From NCBI GenBank assembly GCA_965247125.1, contig CBDFGO010000002.1, forward strand, positions 186,001-250,000: a DNA stretch of 64,000 nt. Reading direction: 5' to 3'. Made by a program: the position numbers and the translations under genes. How positions within the stretch are numbered: position 1 is the stretch's first letter; each line of letters opens with the position of its first letter. The DNA is from CALBJU01 sp965247125. Lineage in GTDB: Bacteria; Bacteroidota; Rhodothermia; Rhodothermales; UBA10348. The notes below the pieces were generated by a model. That model was not told the origin of the DNA, did not search any database, and saw only the letters and a program-made list of their open reading frames with translations. Shown here in pieces: positions 8,559 to 17,150 of the stretch.

Positions 8559-9592
8559 GCCTTGAAGAAGGCGTGGGTCATCAGGTGGAATATGGCTACG
8601 TAGAACGCGCCAACACCAGTCGCCAGAAACATGTAGCCGAGCTGCGAGATCGTCGAGTAGGCCAAGACCTTTTTGATGTCATTCTGTGTGATCGCTATCG
8701 TTGCGGCGACGAGGGCAGTCAATGCGCCGACCACAGCAATGATGGTCATGATGACAGGGGCGCTCAACACAATCACCGAAAGGCGAGCCAGCAGATACAG
8801 TCCCGACGTAACCATCGTGGCGGCATGGATGAGCGCAGAAACGGGTGTCGGGCCGGCCATCGCGTCGGGGAGCCAGGTAAAGAGAGGAATCTGTGCGCTT
8901 TTGCCCGTGGCTCCAATGAAAAGCAAGAAGACGACCCAGTTGATCGAGCTCTGATCCATTGATGGTGCTCCGGCGAGCAGTGAATCAAAGTCCAGAGCGC
9001 CAAGCTCACGGAACAGGATGAACATGGCCATCAGGAAGGCAAAGTCCCCGACACGATTCATGATAAAGGCCTTGTTCGCCGCCGCGCTGTTCTTGAGATC
9101 CTTGTACCAGAATCCGATGAGGAGATAGGAGCACAGACCCACTCCTTCCCAGCCGAGGAACAGGACCACCAGATTGTTGCCCAGCACCAGATTCAGCATG
9201 GCGAAGATGAAAAGGTTCAGATATGCGAAAAAGCGCCAGTATCCGTCATCTCCATGCATGTATCCGGTCGAATAGAGGTGGATCAGGCCGCCCACGCCGG
9301 TGATGATCATCGTCATCAGGAGAGACAACTGATCGATCCGAAACGCAAAATTGACGGTCAAATCACCCGCCGCCATCCATGTGAAGACGGTGGCGACAAT
9401 GGCCTCATCCTCAAACGTCACAAATAGATAGACGGCAATCAGAAATGGGAGGGCCACCATGGCGGTAGCTACCGTCCCTATCAGCTTCTCCCTCGTCCGA
9501 TGCGCTGGCTGGAACAGTCCGAGTAGACCGTTGAAGACAGCTCCGAGAAGCGGCAGCAGGATGACAAGTTCGATTAAAAGTTCAGGATCCAT
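8411..9592 (-). CDS. nuoL: NADH-quinone oxidoreductase subunit L, N-terminal part before frameshift
   Basis: NuoL is the distal proton-pumping subunit of complex I. This frame supplies the first ~365 residues: the channel glutamate region (NLVVLFLGWEGVGLCSYLLIGFW), KSAQIPLFTWLPDAMAGPTP, KKVLAYSTISQLGYM and GSGSVIHSMHHVEHELA. After that point the frame leaves NuoL homology and runs to a stop at 8411 as unrelated residues (WMRRICARWVGSRNTCPPPA). The protein continues in the neighbouring frame (7611-8558). The ATG at 9592 gives the usual N-terminus and lies 78 bases after the nuoK stop. Confidence 0.88.
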   Translation of the reverse strand: MDPELLIELVILLPLLGAVFNGLLGLFQPAHRTREKLIGTVATAMVALPFLIAVYLFVTFEDEAIVATVFTWMAAGDLTVNFAFRIDQLSLLMTMIITGVGGLIHLYSTGYMHGDDGYWRFFAYLNLFIFAMLNLVLGNNLVVLFLGWEGVGLCSYLLIGFWYKDLKNSAAANKAFIMNRVGDFAFLMAMFILFRELGALDFDSLLAGAPSMDQSSINWVVFLLFIGATGKSAQIPLFTWLPDAMAGPTPVSALIHAATMVTSGLYLLARLSVIVLSAPVIMTIIAVVGALTALVAATIAITQNDIKKVLAYSTISQLGYMFLATGVGAFYVAIFHLMTHAFFKACLFLGSGSVIHSMHHVEHELAMTGTDTNWMRRICARWVGSRNTCPPPA

Positions 9593-9670
9593 CGGTGACC
9601 GAAAGGTGGATACGGCAGTGGTGCGCGTTTCCGGTTGGAGTTAATATCTGACGAGATAAATATTTGCAGG

Positions 9671-9976
9671 TTAGTACTTGAAGAGGTTGATCTTCGTGAT
9701 GTCGACAGTCAGCTTGTTGCGGAAAATGGCAATAACGAGTGCGAGTCCGACTGCGGCCTCAGCTGCGGCTACCGACATCACAAAAAAGACAAGCACCTGG
9801 CCGGAAGAATCGCCCATCGATTGACTCAGCGCCACCAGTGTCAGATTGACCGAATTGAGCATGAGCTCAACCGACATCAGCATGATGATGACGTTGCGTC
9901 GGAACAGGAATCCGAGGACTCCCATCGTGAACAGCAAAGCGCTCAGTGTCAGATACCAGTTGAGGGTGATTTCCAT
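9671..9976 (-). CDS. nuoK: NADH-quinone oxidoreductase subunit K
   Basis: A 101-residue protein with three membrane helices, standard for NuoK. The conserved channel glutamate is in MLMSVELMLNSVNLTLV; the second conserved Glu of helix 3 is in AAAEAAVGLALVIAIFR. It forms part of the central proton channel of the complex I membrane arm. The ATG at 9976 is chosen; a GTG one codon upstream (9979) is possible. It lies between nuoJ and nuoL in the operon. Confidence 0.95.
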   Translation of the reverse strand: MEITLNWYLTLSALLFTMGVLGFLFRRNVIIMLMSVELMLNSVNLTLVALSQSMGDSSGQVLVFFVMSVAAAEAAVGLALVIAIFRNKLTVDITKINLFKY

Positions 9977-10016
9977 CACGAAATAAATTGGAGATTATTC
10001 AGGGGGTGCTCCTTCG

Positions 10017-10526
10017 TCATACGGGATCCCTCTTCGCGATCACTACCGCTCCTATGGTCGCGGCGAGAAGTAAGATGCCAATGACCTCGAAGATCATCGC
10101 GTACTGCGTAAACAGTACTTTTGCGAGAGAGGACGCAGAACCCGTCTCGGCCGCGAGGTCGAGAGATAATGGATCCGGCATCACGTCGAGAGCGTGCGCC
10201 AAAATGAACGTCAACATGGCCAAAAGGCCCATTCCCAGCATGAATGCGATGATTCGCTTCCATTCAACACGCTTGAGATCTGGAAGGGATGCCAGATTGA
10301 GCAGCATGATGACAAACAGAAACAGGACCATGATCGCCCCGGCGTAGACCAGTACCTGAATGACGGCGATAAACTCGGCATTGAGTGTCAGGTAGAGACC
10401 CGCCACGCAGAATAGATTCAGGATGAGCCAGAGCGCGCTGGTGACCGGATTCCTGGAGAGAAGCATTCCAAGTGCTGCGGCCAAGGCGACTGTAGCAAGC
10501 ACGAAGAACAGAATGGATACGGTCAT
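10017..10526 (-). CDS. nuoJ: NADH-quinone oxidoreductase subunit J
   Basis: A 169-residue protein with five hydrophobic segments. The conserved glycine/tyrosine-rich pi-bulge helix is seen as EFIAVIQVLVYAGAIMVLFLFVIML. It is a core membrane subunit of complex I. The ATG at 10526 gives MTVSILFFVLATVALAAALG, a normal NuoJ start; the frame can extend to a TTG at 10568. It is the first gene of the minus-strand operon: the next gene on its 5' side is divergent, so nuoA-I are not adjacent. Confidence 0.94.
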   Translation of the reverse strand: MTVSILFFVLATVALAAALGMLLSRNPVTSALWLILNLFCVAGLYLTLNAEFIAVIQVLVYAGAIMVLFLFVIMLLNLASLPDLKRVEWKRIIAFMLGMGLLAMLTFILAHALDVMPDPLSLDLAAETGSASSLAKVLFTQYAMIFEVIGILLLAATIGAVVIAKRDPV

Positions 10527-10994
10527 TAGCGTGGGGTGTGCAAAACTGCGGCAGTGAACCAGGTTCAAAACTGCAAAACCTCGTTCAAGTCGGCGCGCAA
10601 ATTAGCTAACCCCACAAGGATGGGCAAGAAAAGATCCGATAAAGACGCTGCGAGAAATCGGTCTATCAAGACCGCTTGGATGTGAAGTTCAGTCGGTCTT
10701 GGGTAGGCCTGATTTTCGCTGTGTATTGTGTGCGACCTTCAGAGCCATGGCGGCTTCCTGCCGCCGGAAAAGTATTCGCCCCATGCGTCAAGCATTGTTC
10801 GCCCCCGCCGTCGATTTCGCTCTCGACACGTCCCTCGATATGGCTACGCAATAGCGTTGCAATCGAGCTCCGCATTTCCGAATCTTGCGGGCGACAATGA
10901 TGACCGATTCACGCTGCGACGAGAGAGTCTCTCGTAAGATTTCCGTCCAGAATGTGATTTGAGAATTCGTCTCCCGTCCGTCTCAGACGAATCC
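10527..10994. other. Intergenic region between divergent nuoJ and MATE genes
   Basis: About 470 bases without a convincing gene; short open frames on both strands lack any family resemblance. It must hold the promoter of the nuoJ-N operon and possibly that of the MATE gene, but I see no consensus -35/-10 pair. Two small hairpins are visible: CGGTCT-atca-AGACCG near 10660 and GGCGGC-ttcct-GCCGCC near 10750. The first arm recurs as GGTCTTGGG near 10695, so alternative leader folding is possible. Confidence 0.4.
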
Positions 10995-12419
10995 ATGGCT
11001 GCTGATAGAAAAGCACATTCACCCCTTTCCAACTACAACTCTGCGTGGCGCGACATCTTCGATGCGCTCCGTGGAAAGCCCCACGACTATACATCCGGCA
11101 GTCTGTGGAGAGCCATCATGGTGCTGTCCGTTCCGATGGTACTGGAGATGATGATGCAATCGGTTTTCGAAGTCGTAGACATCTTCTTCGTGGGCCGCCT
11201 GGGATCTGATGCCGTTGCAGCGGTGGGACTTACCGCTTCTCTGATCATTATAATTTTCGCGATCGGCCTCGGGTTGAGCCTTGCAGCATCGGCCATGGTA
11301 TCGAGAAGGATCGGAGAAAAGGACTCCGATGGTGCTTCGCGATCCGCATGGCAGGCGATCGTATTGACGGTTTGTTTTGCCGTTCCAGCCGGTCTAGTCG
11401 CCGCCTTTTTTGCTCCCGAATTGTTGAGCCTGATGGGAGCTACTGGATCTGTTCAGGAACTGGGCACAGGCTATGCCGCCGTGATGTTCGGGACGAATCT
11501 GGTAATCCTGCTGCTCTTCCTGTTCAACGCAATTTTTCGCGGCGCTGGCGATGCCAGCGCCGCCATGAAAGCCCTGTGGCTGGCGAATATCCTGAATATC
11601 ATTCTGGATCCAATGTTCATTTTCGGGTTTGGACCCATACCAGAAATGGGTGTTACCGGCGCAGCAATCGCCACCAGCATCGGACGCACATTCGGGGTCG
11701 CATTTCAGATCTGGATATTGGTCGGTGGCCGCACGCGGATAAAGCTGAAGCGTCATCACTGCCGGATCGATCGCGTGATCCTGCGCCGCATGCTCAAAAT
11801 ATCTGGTCCCGGAATGCTGCAGTATCTGGTAGGTACGGCGAGTTGGCTGGCCATAATGAGGCTGATTGCAGACTTCGGAAGTGATGCTCTGGCCGGGTAT
11901 ACGGTAGCCATTCGGGTAATCATTTTCGCGCTGCTCCCCTTCTGGGGTATCAGTAACGCGGCCGCCACACTGGTCGGGCAAAACCTCGGCGCGAAGAAGC
12001 CCGAAAGGGCGGAGAAATCGGTCTGGTACTGCACGCTGGTGGACATCATATTCCTGAGTGTTCTCGGGGTCATTTTCTGGATCTTTGCTCCCGAAGTTGT
12101 AGATCTGTTCGTCGATTCACCGGGCGCCAAGGCAGTGGGTATTGAAAGCATGCGCATACTGACGGCGATATACCCGATTTGGGCTATCCAGATGGTCACG
12201 GTGCAGGCATTCAACGGAGCGGGCGACACGACCACACCAACTTGGATTCAGTTTTTCGCATTCTGGATGATTCAGATTCCACTGGCCTGGGCATTGGCGC
12301 ATCCCGCAGGAATGGGAACGAAGGGTGTATTTTACGCTATCGCACTCGCCCAGGTTGTCGCAGCACTCGTCAGCGCGTATCTGTTCGGAAAGGGAAAGTG
12401 GAAAAACATTAAGATTTAA
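10995..12419 (+). CDS. MATE family efflux transporter
   Basis: A 474-residue protein with 12 membrane helices and the features of the multidrug and toxic compound extrusion family: repeated halves beginning LSVPMVLEMMMQSVFEVVDIFFVGRLG and ISGPGMLQYLVGTASWLAIM, and internal NAIFRGAGDASAAMKAL and QAFNGAGDTTTPTW. It exports organic cations or drugs using sodium or protons; the substrate cannot be read from the sequence. I chose the ATG at 10995; the frame is open to a TTG at 10959. Its stop overlaps the start of the next gene (TAATG), implying translational coupling. Confidence 0.92.
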   Translation: MAADRKAHSPLSNYNSAWRDIFDALRGKPHDYTSGSLWRAIMVLSVPMVLEMMMQSVFEVVDIFFVGRLGSDAVAAVGLTASLIIIIFAIGLGLSLAASAMVSRRIGEKDSDGASRSAWQAIVLTVCFAVPAGLVAAFFAPELLSLMGATGSVQELGTGYAAVMFGTNLVILLLFLFNAIFRGAGDASAAMKALWLANILNIILDPMFIFGFGPIPEMGVTGAAIATSIGRTFGVAFQIWILVGGRTRIKLKRHHCRIDRVILRRMLKISGPGMLQYLVGTASWLAIMRLIADFGSDALAGYTVAIRVIIFALLPFWGISNAAATLVGQNLGAKKPERAEKSVWYCTLVDIIFLSVLGVIFWIFAPEVVDLFVDSPGAKAVGIESMRILTAIYPIWAIQMVTVQAFNGAGDTTTPTWIQFFAFWMIQIPLAWALAHPAGMGTKGVFYAIALAQVVAALVSAYLFGKGKWKNIKI

Positions 12420-13798
12420 TGCGCAGTTTAGGGCGCGAACTCCTCCAGAATTCGATGCATAAGGAACGATTTATGGGCGAAAATCTTTCAGAGCTTCTCC
12501 AGATGACAGGCCAAACATCGCTGACGAAGCGTTTTTCGGCTTTGATTGAAGCATCGCCCAACGACGATCGTCGCAGAGGACATCTGCAGTTCGTGCCGGG
12601 CCGCATTGAGGTTTTGGGAAAACACACGGACTATGCCGGGGGAGTGAGTTTGACCTGCGCGTCCTCCAGGGGGATCGCGGCCGTAGTATCCCGGCACGAT
12701 CGGCAGTCGCTGATCATAGAAGATCTGGCCCGATCCCTCAGCATTGAGCTGCCCTTCAGCAGTCCTGCCCCGATCGACGACGCGTCCTGGTCCATCTACC
12801 CGTCTACGGTGCTGAATCGGATGATCAGACACTTTGGCGAACCTGAGAGTGGCGTCCGAATCGTGATGGAAAGCGACTTGCCCGGCGCCTCGGGAATGAG
12901 TTCATCATCAGCCCTGGTGATCACAGTGCTTCTGGCGCTTCTGAAGGGTGGTGGGATGCAGGCGGCCCGTGCCGCCCTGATGTCGCGCACCGAACTTGTA
13001 GAATTTGCGGGAGCCATTGAGTCCGGAGCCGACTTCAGAGATTTCGAGGGAGACGCCGGCGTCGGAACCCGCGGCGGGTCGGAGGACCACACGGCCATAT
13101 TCCTGTCTCGTCCAGGCGGGCTTGGACTCTACACATACGCGCCCATCGAGGCGCTGCAGGCCGTGCAGTTCCCAGAAGATCACACCTTCGTGATCGGTGG
13201 CAGCGGAGTGAAGGCCAAGAAAACCGGTGAGGCCAGACAGCGCTACAATTTGGCCTCACTGAGAGCTTCTGAAGTCGCGAAAGCATGGTCGGAAGACGCC
13301 GATGAAGACTGTATGACGATGGGAGAGATGCTGTTATCTCCTTCTTTCGACCGAGAAGCACTGCGGCACTGCATCCGGAATGAAGACCTCTGGAACCGGT
13401 ATCAGCAGTTCGAAAAAGAATGCGATCTGATTATCCCAAGGGCAATCGAAGCCCTGGTTATGAGCGACTGGAGCACGTTTTCCGAGGTAACCGATCGGTC
13501 ACAGAAAATGGCCAAAGAGTGGCTCGGAAATCAGACCGGAGAAACCAGCGATCTTGCGCGCCTGGCGCGGGAGCTCGGAGCTAAAGGAGCCAATGGCTTC
13601 GGAGCCGGATTCGGCGGAGCGGTGTGGGCGCTCGTTTCCACCGAGTCTGCAAATGCATTCCAGTCCGACTGGAGGGATGCATACCTCGGCCTCCATCCGT
13701 CAAGAGCAAGTCAAGCGGTGTTCTTTAAAGACACTCCCTCTGCGGGATGCTGGACGCTCGGAGGAGCATCTTACCCCGCCCTCGATATGCAGCTCTGA
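12419..13798 (+). CDS. Galactokinase-family (GHMP) sugar kinase
   Basis: A 459-residue GHMP kinase. GRIEVLGKHTDYAGG matches the galactokinase signature (usual GRVNLIGEHTDYNGG), DLPGASGMSSSSAL is the phosphate-binding loop, and FGAGFGGAVWALV is the C-terminal GHMP motif. Such enzymes phosphorylate galactose, or in relatives N-acetylgalactosamine, at C1. The usual Glu of the signature is Lys here (GKHTDY), and the protein is longer than most galactokinases (about 380-400), so its sugar may differ. The ATG overlaps the MATE stop; internal ATGs at 12455 and 12473 are possible starts. The nearby GH109 alpha-N-acetylgalactosaminidase makes GalNAc a reasonable guess. Confidence 0.8.
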   Translation: MRSLGRELLQNSMHKERFMGENLSELLQMTGQTSLTKRFSALIEASPNDDRRRGHLQFVPGRIEVLGKHTDYAGGVSLTCASSRGIAAVVSRHDRQSLIIEDLARSLSIELPFSSPAPIDDASWSIYPSTVLNRMIRHFGEPESGVRIVMESDLPGASGMSSSSALVITVLLALLKGGGMQAARAALMSRTELVEFAGAIESGADFRDFEGDAGVGTRGGSEDHTAIFLSRPGGLGLYTYAPIEALQAVQFPEDHTFVIGGSGVKAKKTGEARQRYNLASLRASEVAKAWSEDADEDCMTMGEMLLSPSFDREALRHCIRNEDLWNRYQQFEKECDLIIPRAIEALVMSDWSTFSEVTDRSQKMAKEWLGNQTGETSDLARLARELGAKGANGFGAGFGGAVWALVSTESANAFQSDWRDAYLGLHPSRASQAVFFKDTPSAGCWTLGGASYPALDMQL

Positions 13799-13823
13799 TC
13801 AGGATCAGTCAACCTGAATCTTA

Positions 13824-15593
13824 TCAATCAAACTGAAGGCGCGGCCATATCCTGAGCAGTCCGTACGCGCAAGCCAGTGCCACGGCCGTCACCACGGAAG
13901 CGAGTGTGACCTGTCCGTAGAGGAAATAACCGGTCGCGAAAAGGGCTCCGTAAATGGCTCCTGCTCCCAGAATCATGGCAAGAATGGCTTGCGGGAAGTC
14001 GGCGCCGTCGCCAGAAGTATCCTCTTCGATCTGTGTGACAATACGCGTCCATCCTCGTCCACCAGGTCGAATCTTGAGATAGAACGCTTTCAGGGTTTCG
14101 TCGTCAGTGGGGGAGAACAAGAATGCCGCCGCAACCCAGGCTGCGGTTGTGATGACAACTCCCACGAGCAGTTGCTGCCAGGCTTCGAGTCCAAAACCAT
14201 CGGTGAATGCGAATATCATGGCGATGGCGAACGAGACAATCATGGCCGTCAGTTCCGATTCGGCATTGATTCGCCACCAGAACCAGCGAAGAATGAAGAT
14301 GAGGCCCGTTCCCGCCCCAATCTGCAGAACGATATTGAATACCTGTAGCGCATTTTCCAGAAACAACGCCAGCGTGCACGCCACAACCATCAGGATGATG
14401 GTTGAAATACGGCCAGCCCATACCTGCTGATTTTCTGTGGCCGCTGGATTCATGAATCGGTGATAGAGATCATTCACCACGATCGAAGAGCCCCAGTTCA
14501 CCTGGGATGACATCGTTGACATGTAGGCAGCCGCGAGGGAGGTTACCACCAATCCCAGTAGTCCCGCGGGCAGATAGGTCAGCATGGCCGGATAGGCGAG
14601 ATCATTTCTTACGACGTGCTCAGGAACGTTTGGAAACCGTTCTGCGATGGACGCCAGATCAGGAAACACCACGAGAGAGGCGAGAGCGATCAGAATCCAG
14701 GGCCAGGGTCTGAGCGCATAGTGCAGGACGTTGAACAGCAACGTGGCTCCGGCGGCTTCGCGTTCATTCCGCGCCGACAGCATCCGCTGGGCCAGGTAGC
14801 CACCGCCGCCGGGCTCCGCGCCCGGGTAATAGGCGGCCCACCACTGAATGGCAATTGGAATGATAAAAACGGGAATCAGGTCGTTCAGTGAGCCCGACGA
14901 GAACGTCGGTAGGAAGGACATTGCGGGGGCGACATTTTCGTGCTGCAGCAGAGCCGTCAGCCCTCCTACTTCTGGCAGATTCAGTACGTAGATGGTGGCC
15001 CAGATGCTGCCCACCATCGCCATTGCAAACTGGATCATGTCGGTCAGCACCACGCCCCGGAGTCCGCCGAGTGCGGAGTAAACCATCGTGATTGTTGCGG
15101 CGATTACGACCGTCTCGATGGGAGACCAGTCCATCATCACGCTCCCAATTTTGATCGCGGCCAGGGTTACTGACGCCATGATGATAATGTTGAAGACGAT
15201 TCCCAGATACACGGCCCGGAATCCCCTCAGAAACGCTGCTATAGACCCAGAATAGCGTATCTCATAGAATTCTACATCTGTCAGCACGCCAGATCGTCGC
15301 CATAGACGTGCATACAGAAAGACAGTCAGCATACCAGTCAAGAGGAACGCCCACCATGTCCAGTTTCCATCGGTGCCAGATCCGCGCACGATGTCTGTTA
15401 CCAGGTTTGGGGTGTCCGTGGAAAAGGTTGTGGCCACCATGGAAATACCGAGCAGCCACCAGGGCATCGACTGTCCCGCGAGAAAAAATGAACGAAAGTT
15501 TTTGCCCGAGCGGCGCGAGACGGCCAGACCGATACCCATGGAGGCGAGGAAAAACGCACCCATGATGGTCCAATCCAGTGTTGAAAGCTGCAT
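13824..15593 (-). CDS. Sodium:solute symporter (SSS family)
   Basis: A 589-residue protein with about 14-15 membrane helices of the sodium/solute symporter family. It begins MQLSTLDWTIMGAFFLAS, and the SSS core follows: SRRSGKNFRSFFLAGQSMPWW, GISMVATTFSTDTP and LGGLRGVVLTDMIQF. Bacteroidota members of this subgroup usually import sugars or amino-sugar derivatives, but the substrate is not readable. The frame is open to 15695 but homology starts at the ATG at 15593. It is convergent with the galactokinase-family gene and divergent from the GH109 gene (174 bases between), which fits one sugar-use locus. Confidence 0.9.
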   Translation of the reverse strand: MQLSTLDWTIMGAFFLASMGIGLAVSRRSGKNFRSFFLAGQSMPWWLLGISMVATTFSTDTPNLVTDIVRGSGTDGNWTWWAFLLTGMLTVFLYARLWRRSGVLTDVEFYEIRYSGSIAAFLRGFRAVYLGIVFNIIIMASVTLAAIKIGSVMMDWSPIETVVIAATITMVYSALGGLRGVVLTDMIQFAMAMVGSIWATIYVLNLPEVGGLTALLQHENVAPAMSFLPTFSSGSLNDLIPVFIIPIAIQWWAAYYPGAEPGGGGYLAQRMLSARNEREAAGATLLFNVLHYALRPWPWILIALASLVVFPDLASIAERFPNVPEHVVRNDLAYPAMLTYLPAGLLGLVVTSLAAAYMSTMSSQVNWGSSIVVNDLYHRFMNPAATENQQVWAGRISTIILMVVACTLALFLENALQVFNIVLQIGAGTGLIFILRWFWWRINAESELTAMIVSFAIAMIFAFTDGFGLEAWQQLLVGVVITTAAWVAAAFLFSPTDDETLKAFYLKIRPGGRGWTRIVTQIEEDTSGDGADFPQAILAMILGAGAIYGALFATGYFLYGQVTLASVVTAVALACAYGLLRIWPRLQFD

Positions 15594-15767
15594 GCAGAAA
15601 ACTCGTTCAGATGGGGGAAGGCGCAAAGGTAGCAATCCCGCATTCGAATATCCCGCGCCTACTGCTATTACTGCTTGACATTCGTGGCGGGCCAACCGTA
15701 CTTCACAAGCTCAGCGATACGCGTCCGCGCGGCAACCAAACAAACATCGACAGGGTGAAGACGAGGC

Positions 15768-17150
15768 ATGGACAGACGGAAATTCTTACAGGCAGGAGCA
15801 ATCGCAGGTGTCGGAGCCAGTGTTGGATCGGGAAAGGCTCTGGCGGGAGATGTGAAGGACAAGGCTGCAGCTTTCTTGAGTGGAAAAGATGATCGGACTG
15901 CCCGCATCGGATTGATCGGCGTGGGAGAGAGAGGACGAGAACATCTGAAGATTCTCCTCCGGCGGGAGGATACCGCCGTCCCCGCGATCTGTGATATCGA
16001 TCCAGCCGTGATTGCCGTAACGCAAAAACTGATTCGGGAAGCCGGAAAACCGGAAGCTGCAGTGTATGGGGACAGCGAACTTGCGTTCGAGCAGATGTTG
16101 GAGCGCGACGACCTGGACGGCGTGATCATTGCGACGCCCTGGTTATGGCACACAAAGATGGCCGTTGCCGCCATGAAGGCAGGCAAGTACGCCGGCGTAG
16201 AGGTTTCGGCGGCGAACACGATCGAAGAATGCTGGGACCTTGTTAATACCTATGAGGAGACCGGGAAACCATGCATGATCATGGAAAACGTATGCTATCG
16301 CCGAGATGTGATGGCCATAATGAACATGGTCAGACAGGACCTGTTCGGAGATCTGATCCATTTGGAATGCGGCTATCAACACGATCTCCGGAACGTCAAA
16401 TTCAATAATGGCAGCCAGCCGTATGGAGGCGGCGTTGAATTTGGAGAGAAGGGCTTTTCGGAGGCCAAATGGCGAACAGCGCATTCGGTACATCGAAACG
16501 GGGATCTCTATCCGACCCACGGCATTGGCCCCATCGCCGTTTACACAGACATCAATCGCGGCAATCGTTTCGTTTCTCTCACATCGACCGCTTCCAAGAC
16601 CCGGGGATTGCACAACTATATCGTTGAGGAAGGTGGTGAGGATCATCCCAACGCCTCGGTCGATTTCATGTTGGGCGACGTGATTACGACAGTCATCCGA
16701 ACTCAGAACGGAGAGTCGATTATCGTCAGCCACGACACCAATCTACCGCGCCCCTATTCACTGGGCTTCCGTGTTCAGGGGGAAAAAGGTATCTGGATGG
16801 ACGTGAATCGCTCGCTCTGTTTGGATGGTTTGACCCAGGCGCACACCTGGACTGAAGCTGAACCCTTCCTCAAGCAGTACGATCACCCCCTCTGGAAGAA
16901 GTATGAATCGAGCGCGACTGGAGCCGGGCACGGCGGCATGGATTTTTTCGTCGATCATGCTTTCGTCGAATCCCTCAGAAGGGGAGTCGATACCCCACTC
17001 GATGCGTACGACGCCGCAACTTGGAGCGTAATCTCTCCGCTTTCCGAGGCTTCCATTTCAGCGGGGAATGCTCCTCAAGCATTTCCGGACTTCACTCGTG
17101 GCACGTGGATGAATCGTAAACCCGTATTTGCCCTCGGTGACGACTATTGA
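15768..17150 (+). CDS. GH109-type glycosidase (alpha-N-acetylgalactosaminidase family), Gfo/Idh/MocA fold
   Basis: A 460-residue protein. The N-terminus MDRRKFLQAGAIAGVGASVG is a twin-arginine-like export signal (one Arg pair, RR-K-F-L). A Rossmann nucleotide-binding motif follows (IGLIGVGERGREH), then segments close to the known GH109 alpha-N-acetylgalactosaminidase: ENVCYRRDVMAIMNMVR, VEFGEKGFSEAKWRT, ELYPTHG-like DLYPTHGIGP, GAGHGGMDFFVDHAFVE. GH109 enzymes use bound NAD+ in an oxidation-elimination mechanism to cleave terminal GalNAc. Tat export suits a protein that folds with its cofactor inside the cell. A plain Gfo/Idh/MocA dehydrogenase is the alternative, but the motif matches favour GH109. 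Its end overlaps pabBC by 23 bases. Confidence 0.88.
   Translation: MDRRKFLQAGAIAGVGASVGSGKALAGDVKDKAAAFLSGKDDRTARIGLIGVGERGREHLKILLRREDTAVPAICDIDPAVIAVTQKLIREAGKPEAAVYGDSELAFEQMLERDDLDGVIIATPWLWHTKMAVAAMKAGKYAGVEVSAANTIEECWDLVNTYEETGKPCMIMENVCYRRDVMAIMNMVRQDLFGDLIHLECGYQHDLRNVKFNNGSQPYGGGVEFGEKGFSEAKWRTAHSVHRNGDLYPTHGIGPIAVYTDINRGNRFVSLTSTASKTRGLHNYIVEEGGEDHPNASVDFMLGDVITTVIRTQNGESIIVSHDTNLPRPYSLGFRVQGEKGIWMDVNRSLCLDGLTQAHTWTEAEPFLKQYDHPLWKKYESSATGAGHGGMDFFVDHAFVESLRRGVDTPLDAYDAATWSVISPLSEASISAGNAPQAFPDFTRGTWMNRKPVFALGDDY

Noticed and set aside
10666..10937. Short open frames on both strands in the nuoJ-MATE gap
   Set aside because: They overlap one another, lack ribosome-binding sites and resemble no family.
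15675..15704. TTGACA with 18-base spacer and TACTTC upstream of the GH109 gene as a promoter
   Set aside because: The -10 box is poor; position is right but the evidence is too thin to list.
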